Shown here: positions 1 through 8,933 of the stretch, piece after piece
How the letters are laid out: each line of letters starts with the position of its first letter
Position numbering within the stretch: position 1 is the stretch's first letter
Assembly: GCA_003240755.1 (NCBI GenBank)
Contig: QFNF01000003.1
Span: 1 to 64,000, forward strand
Source of the DNA: Sphingomonas hengshuiensis
Lineage (GTDB): Bacteria > Pseudomonadota > Alphaproteobacteria > Sphingomonadales > Sphingomonadaceae
Direction of reading: 5' to 3'
Length of the DNA stretch: 64,000 nucleotides
Program-made: the position numbers and the translations under genes
Notes under the pieces: model-generated
Seen by the model: only the letters and a program-made list of their open reading frames with translations
What the model was told of the DNA's origin: nothing
Databases searched by the model: none

Positions 1-429
1 CAGGTCCGCCGTACCAAGGGCCCGCGCTACACGCCGGTCAGCAAGCGGCAGGACAAGCCGGACGGCATCGCCTGGATCATCCGCAACCACCCGGAAATCT
101 CGGACGGCGCCATCGGCAAGCTGATCGGCACCACCCGCACCACGATCGCGGCGATCCGCGACCGGACCCACTGGAACATCGGCAACATCACGCCGAAGGA
201 CCCGGTGACGCTGGGCCTCTGCTCGCAGCGCGAACTGGACGCGCTGGTCGGCAAGGCGGCGAAGGCCGCCGGCCTCGAGGCGCCGACCGACACCCGCCTG
301 GAGGGCGACCGCGAGGCGCTGATCGAACAGCTCCGCAACGAGCGCACCCAGGCCGCCCGCGACGCCGAACTGGCCGAGCGTGGCGAATCGGCGGAACCGT
401 CGAGCTTCTTCGACCCGTTCAAGCGCTGA
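1..429 (+). CDS. trcR: TrcR/DUF1013-type cell-cycle transcriptional regulator, 3' part
   Basis: The frame is open from the first base and ends with TGA, giving the last 142 residues; the start lies outside the window. The segment GIAWIIRNHPEISDGAIGKL followed by GTTRTTIAAIRDRTHWN is the hallmark of the DUF1013 family, which alphaproteobacterial annotation calls TrcR, a regulator tied to the cell-cycle network. That stretch looks like a helix-turn-helix (sensing of a recognition helix around TTRTTIAAIRDR). The C-terminus is a charged, coiled-coil-like stretch (residues about 80-130) ending in SSFFDPFKR. A strong hairpin follows the stop. The family assignment is from memory of the conserved core; its DNA targets are not evident here. 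Confidence 0.75.
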   Translation, partial: QVRRTKGPRYTPVSKRQDKPDGIAWIIRNHPEISDGAIGKLIGTTRTTIAAIRDRTHWNIGNITPKDPVTLGLCSQRELDALVGKAAKAAGLEAPTDTRLEGDREALIEQLRNERTQAARDAELAERGESAEPSSFFDPFKR

Positions 430-452
430 TACGCTTCGCCCGAGGGCATTGC

Positions 453-485
453 CGGCCCGGCCATCACGCGATGGCCGGGCCGTTT
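453..485 (+). terminator. Rho-independent-type terminator after trcR
   Basis: A perfect 13-bp stem (453-465 with 470-482) closes on the loop ACGC and is followed by a short TTT. It sits 24 bases past the trcR stop. The T-tract is short, so termination strength is uncertain. Confidence 0.6.
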
Positions 486-541
486 GCGTATCGGTGACAA
501 AGGCTTAGGCTGCACATTTCCGAAGCGGAGTGTCCAAGCCC

Positions 542-1432
542 ATGTCCGACGACCTGAACGCCCGTGCCATCGCGCTGTACGACGCCTTCACCCACGAACA
601 TCGTGACCGCCGCGCCTTCATGGCCCAGATGGTCGCGCTGGCCGGATCGGCGGCGGCTGCCGAGGCGCTGATCGCCGGCATCGCCGCATCGCCCGCCGCC
701 GCGCAGCAGGTCGCGGCGAACGACAGCCGGCTCGACGTGGCGAAGGCGAGCGGCACCGAGGCGGGGCATCCCGCCACCGCCTATTTCGCGGCACCCAAGG
801 GCAAGGGTAATGGCAAGGGCGGTCGCATCCTGCCGCTGGTGCTGGTCATCCACGAGAATCGCGGGCTGAACGCCCATATCGAGGATGTCGCGCGCCGCGT
901 CGCACTGGCCGGTTTCCGTGCCATCGCCCCGGACCTGCTGGCGCCGCAGGGCGGAACCCCGGCGGACGAGGACAAGGCGCGCGCGATGATCGGCACGATC
1001 GATTACGACGTGGCGCTGGCACAGGCGAAGGCGTTTCTGGCCAAGGCACGCGGCGAGCGCAACGGGCTGCGCACCGGCGTGCTCGGCTTCTGCTGGGGCG
1101 GGGCGTTCGTCAACCGGCTGGCGGTGGCCGATCCGCTGCTCACCGCCGGGGTCAGCTATTATGGCCCGGCCCCCGATCCGGCCGAAGCGCCCAAGGTAAA
1201 GGCGGCGCTGATGCTGCAACTGGCGGAAAAGGATGCGCGGGTGAACGCGACCGCGCTGCCATGGGGCGAGGCGCTGCGCAAGGCGGGCAAGACCGCGACG
1301 ACCCATGTCTATCCGGGCGTCGACCATGCGTTCAACAACGACACGTCGGCGATGCGCTACGATGCCGCCGCCGCGAAGCTGGCATGGGATCGGACCATCG
1401 CGTTCCTGCGTCACGAACTTGACGCGAAATAG
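542..1432 (+). CDS. Dienelactone hydrolase family protein, probably Tat-exported
   Basis: An alpha/beta hydrolase of 296 residues. The nucleophile elbow GFCWGG (Cys184), an acid in AEKDAR (about Asp232) and VDHAF (His263) form the Cys-Asp-His triad typical of carboxymethylenebutenolidases, which open dienelactones in aromatic degradation. The N-terminus carries DRRAFMAQM and then an Ala-rich hydrophobic stretch ending ASPAAA, which resembles a twin-arginine leader and suggests a periplasmic form. ATG 542 is chosen because GGAG lies 12 bases upstream; an in-frame GTG at 530 would add four residues but leaves no room for a ribosome site. A GST follows 45 bases downstream. The substrate cannot be told from sequence. 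Confidence 0.8.
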   Translation: MSDDLNARAIALYDAFTHEHRDRRAFMAQMVALAGSAAAAEALIAGIAASPAAAQQVAANDSRLDVAKASGTEAGHPATAYFAAPKGKGNGKGGRILPLVLVIHENRGLNAHIEDVARRVALAGFRAIAPDLLAPQGGTPADEDKARAMIGTIDYDVALAQAKAFLAKARGERNGLRTGVLGFCWGGAFVNRLAVADPLLTAGVSYYGPAPDPAEAPKVKAALMLQLAEKDARVNATALPWGEALRKAGKTATTHVYPGVDHAFNNDTSAMRYDAAAAKLAWDRTIAFLRHELDAK

Positions 1433-1477
1433 GCGGATGTTCCACTTTCGTTCCGGCGAATCGAAGGGGAGGCGCAT

Positions 1478-2104
1478 ATGACCGGCCTGACGCTCTACAC
1501 CAATCCCATGTCGCGCGGGCGGATCGCCCGCTGGATGCTGGAGGAGGTCGGCGTGCCGTACGATGTCGAGATGCTCGGCTATGGCGGCACGATGAAGGAT
1601 GACGCCTATCTGGCGATCAACCCGATGGGGAAGGTGCCGGCGATCGTCCATGACGGGCGGGTCGTCACCGAATGCGCCGCGATCTGCGCCTATCTGGCGG
1701 AGGCGTTTGCGGACGCCGGCCTGTCCCCGGACGAGGCTGAACGCGCCGATTATCATCGCTGGATGTTCTTTGCCGCCGGGCCGCTCGAAGCCGCAGTGAC
1801 CAACCGCGCGCTGGGCGTGGCCCCGAGCGACGAGCAGCAGCGGATGGTCGGCTATGGCGATTACGATCGGGTGGTTTCCGTGCTCGAAACGGCGGTTTCG
1901 GCACACGCCTATATCGCCGGCGACCGCTTCACCGCCGCCGATGTATATGTGGGATCGCAGGTGATGTGGGGGACGCAGTTCGGTACGCTGCCGAAGCGGG
2001 ATGCCTTCCTCGCCTATGCCGCGCGGCTGGCCGACCGTCCGGCGCATGTGCGGGCAAGCGCGCTGGACGATGCCGCGATGGCGGAGATGCAGGCGGCGGG
2101 GTGA
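1478..2104 (+). CDS. Glutathione S-transferase family protein
   Basis: A 208-residue protein with the GST architecture: a thioredoxin-like N-terminal half (LTLYTNPMSRGRIARWMLEE, then KVPAIVHDG and the TECAAICAYLAEAF helix at the glutathione site) and an all-helical C-terminal half. The Ser in NPMSRG is at the position of the catalytic Ser/Tyr. GGGGAGG precedes the ATG at good spacing. It lies 45 bases after the dienelactone hydrolase and is probably co-transcribed with it. The subclass and substrate are not determinable by eye; the fold call is firm. Confidence 0.85.
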   Translation: MTGLTLYTNPMSRGRIARWMLEEVGVPYDVEMLGYGGTMKDDAYLAINPMGKVPAIVHDGRVVTECAAICAYLAEAFADAGLSPDEAERADYHRWMFFAAGPLEAAVTNRALGVAPSDEQQRMVGYGDYDRVVSVLETAVSAHAYIAGDRFTAADVYVGSQVMWGTQFGTLPKRDAFLAYAARLADRPAHVRASALDDAAMAEMQAAG

Positions 2105-2122
2105 ACTTCCAGCGCCACGACA

Positions 2123-2238
2123 CCCGTTTGTGCAGAGTAGGAATTGAGCTTGTCGAAAGACCGTATCGCAGCACTGCGCCTTAAGCGGTCCTTCGATACG
2201 CCGCTTCGACAGGCTCAGCGGCTACTCAGGACGAACGG
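2123..2238. repeat. Palindromic intergenic element, family A
   Basis: Two arms (about 2123-2167 and 2191-2237) are imperfect inverted copies of one another. The right arm contains CTTCGATACGCCGCTTCGAC and CTACTCAGGACGAACGG; the left arm carries the degenerate complement with TTGAGCTTGTCGAAAGACCG. The same motif recurs at 32971-33080. Such REP-like elements are familiar in sphingomonad genomes. This one lies between the convergent ends of the GST and the peptidyl-prolyl isomerase genes and may act as a bidirectional transcription stop. Confidence 0.75.
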
Positions 2239-2249
2239 AAGAGGCAAGC

Positions 2250-2897
2250 TCACCGCCGCACACCGATCAGCCACACCTTCGGCCGTCCGGTCGGCTGCGG
2301 CCTGCCGTCCAGCCGGCGGGCGCGGATGATACGCACGGGATCGAGGATCATCTGCCCCTTCGTCGCGTCCGATCCGCCGCCGGTCGGCCTGGCGAGGATG
2401 CGTTTGACGGTGTCCATGCCGCCGACGATCCGCCCGAACGCGGCATAGCCGGCGAAGTCGCCCTTGGCGTCCATGCTCGGCATCGCGCCGACCAGCAGCA
2501 CGAAATTGCCGCCCGCCGAATTGGGTTCGGGCCGCCTCGCCATCGAGATGGCGCCGTCGACATGCTTCACGCCGGTCCTGTCGGTCCGTTCGTGCGGGAA
2601 GGGGGGCAGGATGCGGCGGGCATCGGTGCGGATGCCGCCCTGGACGAAGCCGAGGCTCGGGTCCGCCTTGCGCCGGGCCGATCGATAGAAATCGGTATCG
2701 TCGAACCGGCCGTCATCGACATAGGCGAGGAAATTCTTCGAGGTTGCCGGCGCACGCTTCATGTCGAGCGCGACGATGATCGGCCCGGCGGAGGTGTCGA
2801 ACCGCACGCGGACATAGCCAGGCGTCGGGCGGGTGGCGGACTGGGCATGGGCCAGCGGGCCTGCCAGCAGCAGGAACAGGGCGAACAGGATACGCAT
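2250..2897 (-). CDS. Secreted cyclophilin-type peptidyl-prolyl isomerase
   Basis: A 215-residue protein. The start at 2897 gives a clean signal peptide (MRILFALFLLLAGPLAHAQS) with cleavage after AHA; the frame stays open upstream but without signal-like sequence. The mature part has cyclophilin motifs: VRFDTSAGPIIVALD, the APATSKNFLAYV helix, FVQGG, SMAR and the NFVLLVGAMPSMD region, then AFGRIVGGMDTVKRI. These enzymes isomerise X-Pro bonds, here of periplasmic proteins. Family members often have a longer, better kept FHRVI..F.IQGG block; in this protein it reads TDFYRSARR...LGFVQGG, so catalytic strength is uncertain. It converges on the GST gene across a palindromic repeat. Confidence 0.85.
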   Translation of the reverse strand: MRILFALFLLLAGPLAHAQSATRPTPGYVRVRFDTSAGPIIVALDMKRAPATSKNFLAYVDDGRFDDTDFYRSARRKADPSLGFVQGGIRTDARRILPPFPHERTDRTGVKHVDGAISMARRPEPNSAGGNFVLLVGAMPSMDAKGDFAGYAAFGRIVGGMDTVKRILARPTGGGSDATKGQMILDPVRIIRARRLDGRPQPTGRPKVWLIGVRR

Positions 2898-3132
2898 GGG
2901 CGCAGTCCTATCGTCCGAAGCCGCGGCAAGGAAGCGTCGTGTCGGACAGCATGCATCGCGCCCTATTCCACCGGCGGCGGGCCGCGTTTCATGCCGTTCC
3001 CGGTCGTTGCATACGGCGCGGGCGGCGAGGCGGATCGGGTTCGGCGACCGGGGTTCGGCCCTTCGGCGCGTTGGCGGACCGGAACGGGCGGGGAATTGCG
3101 ACGTTGACCGGCCAAGTTGCTGGAGAGATTGC

Positions 3133-3405
3133 ATGACCCGTTTCGCCGCCGCCGCCGTTCTTCCCGTCCTCGCGCTGCTGGGGGCATGCGGCGGGCAGGA
3201 GATCGTGACCACCAACGACGCCAATGTCGTCTCGAACGACATCTATGCCAATGCCGCATTTCGCAACGATGGCGAGGTCGGCAACGAGATGATCCCGATC
3301 AACCCGATGGAGACGGAGGCCAATTCGGTGACGACCGCGGGCGACGCGATGATGGGCAACACGCCCGATGCGATGAACGCGACGATGGGCAACACCGCGA
3401 ACTGA
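3133..3405 (+). CDS. Small Asn-rich lipoprotein, function unknown
   Basis: Ninety residues. The N-terminus MTRFAAAAVLPVLALLGAC is a lipoprotein signal with lipobox LGAC, and GGAGAG precedes the ATG by a normal distance. The mature peptide is low-complexity and rich in Asn, Asp, Met and Thr (NDANVVSNDIYANAAFRNDG, repeated MGNT). No fold is recognisable. It resembles the small lipoprotein at 28766-29032 in size and in its ND-rich tail, so the two may be related. Presumably it is anchored in the outer or inner membrane. The role is unknown. Confidence 0.7.
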   Translation: MTRFAAAAVLPVLALLGACGGQEIVTTNDANVVSNDIYANAAFRNDGEVGNEMIPINPMETEANSVTTAGDAMMGNTPDAMNATMGNTAN

Positions 3406-3487
3406 CGCGATCGCGACCCGCTGCATCCGGCGGGCGGCGGGGCGCCGTCGCCCGCGTCGCGCCGGGTGAAGGGTCCGGCGCGCACCA

Positions 3488-3516
3488 TTGACCGGATGGT
3501 CGGTCGTCGGTATAGG
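3488..3516 (+). promoter_or_regulatory. Sigma-70-type promoter for the str operon
   Basis: TTGACC (3488-3493) and TATAGG (3511-3516) are separated by exactly 17 bases, close to the housekeeping consensus. It lies about 170 bases before rpsL, leaving a sizeable leader. Called from sequence alone. Confidence 0.6.
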
Positions 3517-3687
3517 CCGCGCGTCCCGCTGGGTCGGCGTCGTAGCCGTCACTGGCCTGCATGTGGGTTCAAAGAGCTGAACATTGCTGGAGACATCGGC
3601 CCCGAGGGTTTTCGCCCACGTGGCCTTTGCGCATTTCTGACAGGAACGGCTCCGGCAAAGTAACCGCAAGATAAGGTGAAGGGCTTC

Positions 3688-4059
3688 ATGCCGACGATCA
3701 ACCAGTTGGTCCGCAAGGGCCGCGAACCGCAGAAGGCCAAGTCGAAGGTCCCTGCGATGGACCAGAACCCGCAGAAGCGCGGTGTCTGCACCCGCGTGTA
3801 CACGACGACCCCGAAGAAGCCGAACTCGGCGCTGCGCAAGGTGGCCAAGGTCCGCCTGACCAACCAGCGCGAAGTCATCAGCTACATTCCGGGTGAAGGC
3901 CACAACCTGCAGGAGCACTCGGTCGTGCTCATCCGCGGCGGTCGTGTGCGCGATCTTCCCGGCGTTCGCTACCACGTCCTGCGCGGCGTGCTCGATACGC
4001 AGGGGGTCAAGGATCGCCGCCAGTCGCGTTCGAAGTACGGCGCCAAGCGTCCGAAGTGA
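3688..4059 (+). CDS. rpsL: 30S ribosomal protein S12
   Basis: A 123-residue protein with the canonical start [12 protein letters not shown] and core motifs [28 protein letters not shown] and the C-terminal [11 protein letters not shown]12 sits at the decoding centre. Lys in TPKKPNS (the classic streptomycin-resistance position) is wild type. An in-frame GTG at 3676 adds MKGF; ATG 3688 is preferred because it matches the universal start and AAGGTG lies about 10 bases upstream. It is the first gene of the str block. Confidence 0.98.
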   Translation: MPTINQLVRKGREPQKAKSKVPAMDQNPQKRGVCTRVYTTTPKKPNSALRKVAKVRLTNQREVISYIPGEGHNLQEHSVVLIRGGRVRDLPGVRYHVLRGVLDTQGVKDRRQSRSKYGAKRPK

Positions 4060-4156
4060 TCCCGCGCCGCGCGCAGCCCGCGCGGCCTGAGGTCCATCTA
4101 CCCCCAGTAAGCCCCCGACGGGTTCGGGAACCGGCTGAAGATTGAAGGAATATCTG

Positions 4157-4627
4157 ATGGCTCGTCGTCGTCGTCCCGAAAAGCGGGAAATCCTGCCTGA
4201 TCCCGTGTACGGGGATGAGGTTCTGACTAAGTTCATGAATTCGGTGATGCTGGACGGCAAGAAGTCCGTCGCCGAAGGCATCGTCTATTCGGCGTTTGAA
4301 ACCGTCGAGAGCCGCGCGAAGCGCGATCCGCTGGGCGTGTTCCACGATGCGCTGAACAATGTGAAGCCGAACATCGAGGTGCGTTCGCGCCGCGTCGGCG
4401 GTGCGACCTATCAGGTCCCGGTCGAAGTCCGCTTCGAACGCGCCCAGGCGCTCGCCATCCGCTGGCTGATCGCATCGGCACGCAACCGCAGCGAGAACAC
4501 CATGTCGGCGCGCCTGTCGGGCGAGTTGATGGATGCCGCCAACAACCGCGGCAACGCGGTGAAGAAGCGCGAAGACACGCACCGCATGGCGGAAGCGAAC
4601 CGCGCCTTCTCGCACTACCGCTGGTAA
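4157..4627 (+). CDS. rpsG: 30S ribosomal protein S7
   Basis: A 156-residue protein beginning [20 protein letters not shown] and ending [10 protein letters not shown], as in the bacterial family. S7 nucleates assembly of the 30S head and lines the E site. The ATG at 4157 fits the family start; the ATG at 4142 would add MKEYL without support. It lies 97 bases after rpsL and 95 before fusA, wide spacing for this operon. Confidence 0.98.
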   Translation: MARRRRPEKREILPDPVYGDEVLTKFMNSVMLDGKKSVAEGIVYSAFETVESRAKRDPLGVFHDALNNVKPNIEVRSRRVGGATYQVPVEVRFERAQALAIRWLIASARNRSENTMSARLSGELMDAANNRGNAVKKREDTHRMAEANRAFSHYRW

Positions 4628-4722
4628 GCCTCGGCGGTGGCTTTTCACCGCTGATCTAACCGCCTATATCGTGGGGAGCGGGCGTCATGCCTCGCTCCCC
4701 ACATTGCTAAGGAAGCACGACC

Positions 4723-6816
4723 ATGGCCCGCAGCCATCCGCTCGAACGATATCGTAACATCGGCATCATGGCGCACATCGATGCCGGCAAGACGACCACG
4801 ACCGAGCGTATTCTTTACTACACCGGCAAGTCCTACAAGATCGGCGAAGTGCACGAAGGCACCGCCACGATGGACTGGATGGAGCAGGAGCAGGAACGCG
4901 GCATCACCATCACCTCGGCGGCAACCACCTGCAAGTGGCGCGCCGAAGAGGGCAAGGGTGAAGAGCACCTCATCAACATCATCGACACCCCCGGCCACGT
5001 CGACTTCACGATCGAAGTCGAGCGGTCGCTGCGCGTGCTCGACGGTGCGGTAGCCTGTTTCGACGGCGTCGCCGGCGTGGAGCCGCAGTCCGAAACCGTG
5101 TGGCGTCAGGCCGACAAGTACGGCGTGCCGCGCATGTGCTTCGTCAACAAGCTCGACCGCACCGGCGCCGACTTCTATTTCTGCGTCGATTCGATCATCG
5201 AACGCCTCGGCGCGCGTCCGGCGGTGCTGTATCTCCCGATCGGTATCGAGGGCGGCTTCAAGGGCCTGGTCGACCTGGTCGAGAACCGCGCGATCATCTG
5301 GCTCGAAGAATCGCTGGGCGCGAAGTTCGAATATCAGGACATCCCGGCCGACATGGCCGAAAAGGCCGCGAAGTATCGCAGCGACCTGATCGAAATGGCC
5401 GTCGAGCAGGACGACGACCTGATGGAAGCCTATCTCGAAGGCAATGAACCGTCGGTCGCCGACCTCAAGAAGCTGATCCGCAAGGGCACGCTGGCGATGA
5501 ACTTCGTGCCGATCGTGTGCGGTTCGGCGTTCAAGAACAAGGGCGTGCAGCCGCTGCTCGACGCCGTTGTCGACTATCTGCCCTCGCCGCTGGACATTCC
5601 GGACGTGCAGGGCGTGAAGCTCGACGGCGAGACCCCGGATTCGCGTCCGGCGTCGGACACCGCGCCGCTGTCGCTGCTGGCGTTCAAGATCATGAACGAC
5701 CCGTTCGTCGGCTCGCTGACCTTCGCCCGCATCTATTCGGGTACGCTGACCAAGGGCAGCTACCTGAACTCGGTGAAGGACAAGAAGGAAAAGATCGGCC
5801 GTATGCTCCTCATGCACGCGAACTCGCGTGAGGACATCGACGAGGCGCGCGCGGGCGATATCGTCGCCATCGCGGGGCTGAAGGAAACGACGACCGGCGA
5901 CACGCTGTGCGACGCGGCGAACCCGATCATCCTCGAGCGGATGGAGTTCCCGGAACCCGTCATCGAGCTGTCGGTGGAGCCCAAGACCAAGGCCGACCAG
6001 GAAAAGATGGGCATCGCCCTTAACCGCCTCGCCGCCGAGGACCCCTCGTTCCGCGTGTCGACCGACCATGAATCGGGCCAGACGATCATCAAGGGCATGG
6101 GGGAACTCCACCTCGAGATCCTCGTCGATCGCATGAAGCGCGAGTTCAAGGTCGAGGCGAACGTCGGTGCGCCGCAGGTGGCGTATCGCGAATATCTCGC
6201 CAAGCCGGTCGAGCTGACCTACACCCACAAGAAGCAGTCGGGTGGCTCGGGCCAGTTCGGCGAAGTGAAGGTGAAGGTCGTGCCGGGCGAGCGTGGCTCG
6301 GGCTACCAGTTCTTCGACGAGATCAAGGGCGGCAACATCCCGCGCGAATATATCCCGTCGGTGGAAAAGGGCATGCGCGAGACGGCGCAGACCGGATCGC
6401 TGATCGGCTTCCCGATCATCGACTTCGAAGTGCACCTGATCGACGGCAAGTATCACGACGTCGACTCGTCGGCGCTGGCGTTCGAAATCTGTGCCCGCGG
6501 CGCGATGCGCGAAGCGGCCCAGAAGGCCGGCATCAAGCTGCTCGAGCCGATCATGAAGGTCGAGGTCGTCACCCCGGAGGATTATCTGGGCGACGTCATC
6601 GGCGACATGAACAGCCGTCGTGGCCAGATCCAGGGCACCGACAGCCGCGGCAACGCGCAGACCGTCGAGGCGATGGTCCCGCTGGCCAACATGTTCGGCT
6701 ATGTGAACCAGCTCCGCTCGTTCACCCAGGGCCGCGCGCAATACTCGATGCAGTTCTCGCACTATGACGAAGTGCCGCAGAACGTCGCGGACGAGGTGAA
6801 GGCGAAGATGGCCTGA
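4723..6816 (+). CDS. fusA: Elongation factor G
   Basis: A 697-residue translocase GTPase that moves tRNA and mRNA through the ribosome. The G-domain motifs are intact: [19 protein letters not shown] (P-loop), the switch [11 protein letters not shown] and [10 protein letters not shown] (NKxD). Domain II begins near [12 protein letters not shown]. The C-terminal part has [13 protein letters not shown] (domain IV) and [16 protein letters not shown] (domain V). AAGGA precedes the start. In contrast to the tuf gene downstream, nothing is missing here. Confidence 0.98.
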   Translation: MARSHPLERYRNIGIMAHIDAGKTTTTERILYYTGKSYKIGEVHEGTATMDWMEQEQERGITITSAATTCKWRAEEGKGEEHLINIIDTPGHVDFTIEVERSLRVLDGAVACFDGVAGVEPQSETVWRQADKYGVPRMCFVNKLDRTGADFYFCVDSIIERLGARPAVLYLPIGIEGGFKGLVDLVENRAIIWLEESLGAKFEYQDIPADMAEKAAKYRSDLIEMAVEQDDDLMEAYLEGNEPSVADLKKLIRKGTLAMNFVPIVCGSAFKNKGVQPLLDAVVDYLPSPLDIPDVQGVKLDGETPDSRPASDTAPLSLLAFKIMNDPFVGSLTFARIYSGTLTKGSYLNSVKDKKEKIGRMLLMHANSREDIDEARAGDIVAIAGLKETTTGDTLCDAANPIILERMEFPEPVIELSVEPKTKADQEKMGIALNRLAAEDPSFRVSTDHESGQTIIKGMGELHLEILVDRMKREFKVEANVGAPQVAYREYLAKPVELTYTHKKQSGGSGQFGEVKVKVVPGERGSGYQFFDEIKGGNIPREYIPSVEKGMRETAQTGSLIGFPIIDFEVHLIDGKYHDVDSSALAFEICARGAMREAAQKAGIKLLEPIMKVEVVTPEDYLGDVIGDMNSRRGQIQGTDSRGNAQTVEAMVPLANMFGYVNQLRSFTQGRAQYSMQFSHYDEVPQNVADEVKAKMA

Positions 6817-6823
6817 GGCGCAC

Positions 6824-6845
6824 GCAGCTAAAGCAATTTAGCTGC
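6824..6845 (+). other. Perfect GCAA-tetraloop hairpin after fusA
   Basis: GCAGCTAAA (6824-6832) pairs with TTTAGCTGC (6837-6845) around a GCAA loop, 8 bases past the fusA stop. No T-tract follows, so it is more likely a processing or mRNA-stability element than a terminator. Confidence 0.5.
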
Positions 6846-6894
6846 GAGACGCCGAAAGGCCGGCCGGCGGGGCGGTCCCACGACCGCACCGTCC

Positions 6895-6917
6895 GACGAC
6901 GAATTTACTTCGTCGTC
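6895..6917 (+). other. Second hairpin in the fusA-tuf spacer
   Basis: GACGACGAA (6895-6903) pairs with TTCGTCGTC (6909-6917), a perfect 9-bp stem with a 5-base loop, 100 bases before the tuf start. It is not followed by a T-run. A leader or processing element is possible. Confidence 0.45.
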
Positions 6918-7017
6918 CTGTCTCCGGTTCGGGGGCTGGCATTACGAAACAACACCCGCTAAAGGGCCGCGTTCGCGTGGCCCCGGCGGCACCGAATTCG
7001 AATCAGAAGGTAGGAAA

Positions 7018-8149
7018 ATGGCTAAGGCAAAATTCGAGCGGAACAAGCCGCACCTCAACATTGGCGGACACGATGGGCGGCGTCGCCGTCGACTTCGCCA
7101 ACATCGACAAGGCCCCGGAAGAGCGCGAGCGCGGCATCACCATCTCGACCGCGCACGTCGAGTATGAAACCGCCAACCGCCACTATGCGCACGTCGACTG
7201 CCCGGGCCACGCCGACTATGTGAAGAACATGATTACGGGTGCCGCGCAGATGGACGGCGCGATCCTGGTCGTGTCGGCCACCGACGGCCCGATGCCGCAG
7301 ACCAAGGAGCACATCCTGCTCGCCAAGCAGGTCGGCGTTCCCACCATGGTCGTGTTCCTGAACAAGGTCGATCTGGTCGACGACGAGGAAATCCTCGAGC
7401 TGGTCGAGATGGAAATCCGCGAGGAACTGTCGAAGCGTGAATTCGACGGCGACAACATTCCGATCATCCGCGGCTCGGCCACCTGTGCCCTGTCGGGTTC
7501 GGATGCGAAGCTCGGCCAGGAAGCCATCCTCGAGCTGATGAAGGCGGTCGACGAGTCGATCCCGCAGCCGGAGCGCCCGCTCGACAAGCCGTTCATGATG
7601 CCGATCGAGGACGTGTTCTCGATCTCGGGTCGCGGCACCGTCGTCACCGGTCGCGTCGAAACCGGCGTCGTGAAGGTCGGCGAGGAAGTCGAGATCGTCG
7701 GCATCCACGAATCGGTCCGCAAGACCGTCGTCACCGGCGTCGAAATGTTCCGCAAGCTGCTCGACCAGGGCCAGGCCGGCGACAACATCGGCGCGCTGAT
7801 CCGCGGCGTCGCCCGTGACGAAGTGGAGCGTGGTCAGGTTCTGGCGAAGCCGGGCTCGATCACCCCGCACACCGACTTCCAGTCGTCGGTGTACGTGCTG
7901 TCGAAGGACGAAGGTGGCCGTCACACGCCGTTCTTCGCCAACTATCGTCCGCAGTTCTACTTCCGCACGACCGACGTCACCGGCACGATCGAGCTGCCGG
8001 AAGGCACCGAAATGGTCATGCCGGGCGACGAAGTCGCGCTGGGCGTGAAGCTGATCGCACCGATCGCCATGGACGTCGGCCAGCGCTTCACCATCCGTGA
8101 AGGCGGTCGTACCGTCGGCGCGGGGGTTGTCAGCGGCATCGACAAGTAA
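7018..8149 (+). pseudogene. tuf: Elongation factor Tu gene, 5' deletion and frameshift removing the P-loop
   Basis: AGGTAGGAAAATG gives the expected start and the first 16 codons read [16 protein letters not shown], normal for EF-Tu. The next residues should be TIGHVDHGKT and about ten more, containing the GTP-binding P-loop. Instead the sequence jumps at 7063-7067 to [20 protein letters not shown] in another frame. About 60 bases (not a multiple of three) are missing. The start frame reaches a stop at 7165-7167. Everything downstream is intact EF-Tu: [22 protein letters not shown], and the beta-barrel domains to [14 protein letters not shown] at 6977 or the ATG at 7073 is in the downstream frame, but either product lacks the P-loop and could not be a working GTPase. 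An assembly or sequencing error is an equally possible cause; an intact second tuf elsewhere would be required otherwise. Confidence 0.85.
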
Positions 8150-8167
8150 TATAGCGACTCGAACAGG

Positions 8168-8198
8168 CGGCGGCCCCCGGAGACGGGGGTCGCCGTTT
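8168..8198 (+). terminator. Terminator after tuf
   Basis: A 12-bp GC stem with one G-T pair (8168-8179 with 8184-8195), loop GAGA, followed by TTT. It separates the str genes from rpsJ, 104 bases on. Confidence 0.65.
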
Positions 8199-8301
8199 GC
8201 TATTTATGAGGGCACCTCGCTTGTAGCCGGGGTATCCACTAAGCCATTCGTTGTTAATCAAGAGCCGTCCCAACGGCCCGCTCTTTCGCATCGGTAGGAC
8301 C

Positions 8302-8610
8302 ATGGACAACAATATCCGTATTCGCCTGAAGGCGTTCGACCATCGCGTGCTCGACCAGGCGGCCGGCGATATCGCCGACACCGCGCGTCGCACCGGCGCC
8401 CTGATCCGTGGACCCATTCCGCTGCCCACGCACATCGACAAGTTCACGGTCAACCGCGGCCCGCACATCGACAAGAAGTCGCGCGAGCAGTTCGAGACCC
8501 GCACCTACAAGCGTCTGCTCGATATCGTGCAGCCGACCCCGCAGACCGTCGACGCGCTCATGAAGCTCGACCTCGCGGCAGGGGTGGACGTAGAGATCAA
8601 GCTGGCGTAA
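8302..8610 (+). CDS. rpsJ: 30S ribosomal protein S10
   Basis: A 102-residue protein, [19 protein letters not shown] at the start, with the family motif IRGPIPLPT and [12 protein letters not shown]10 belongs to the 30S head and also to NusB/S10 antitermination complexes. It is preceded by a terminator and so probably has its own promoter. Unusually it is followed by a 323-base gap before rplC. Confidence 0.97.
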   Translation: MDNNIRIRLKAFDHRVLDQAAGDIADTARRTGALIRGPIPLPTHIDKFTVNRGPHIDKKSREQFETRTYKRLLDIVQPTPQTVDALMKLDLAAGVDVEIKLA

Positions 8611-8933
8611 TAGCCTGCTTGCCGCGACGTAGGGTGATTCCGCCCTGCGTCGCGCTTTCGCTTCCCGCCGGTCCGTTCTGGACAGGGGCGGTAGAGGCCG
8701 GGAAAGCAACCACAGGGATACCGAACGGCACGACGCTTCAGGGCAAATGCCGTTGTCCGCGTCCCCGCTATCGTCGATGCGACCCTTCGGTGGGGGATAT
8801 CGGCGATGTCTGGCCCTGGCGGGGGCGTGCAGATCGCAAGGGCTGGGGCTTCGGAGGCGGGCGACCGCGCACCGGGGCCTTTTTCGTTAGGCAAGCTCGT
8901 CGTCAAGACGAGCCTCTGTTGGAGGAGTGGGTC
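8611..8933 (+). promoter_or_regulatory. 323-base rpsJ-rplC spacer with two hairpins
   Basis: No plausible gene lies here. An 11-bp stem with one G-T pair (8624-8634 with 8643-8653) begins 13 bases after rpsJ and is followed by GCTTTCGCTT. A second stem, GCTCGTC (8895-8901) with GACGAGC (8907-8913), lies just before the rplC ribosome site. A T-run occurs at 8880-8884. This arrangement could attenuate the operon or lead from an internal promoter; which cannot be decided by eye. Confidence 0.4.

Noticed and set aside
464..2047. Long minus-strand open frame opposite the hydrolase and GST genes
   Set aside because: His/Arg-rich composition and no motif; a typical antisense shadow in GC-rich DNA. 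The plus-strand genes have clear family motifs.
6977..7072. GTG 6977 as an alternative start making tuf a continuous frame
   Set aside because: The added residues are not EF-Tu-like, there is no ribosome site, and the product would lack the P-loop; the natural start at 7018 with AGGTAGGA is obvious.
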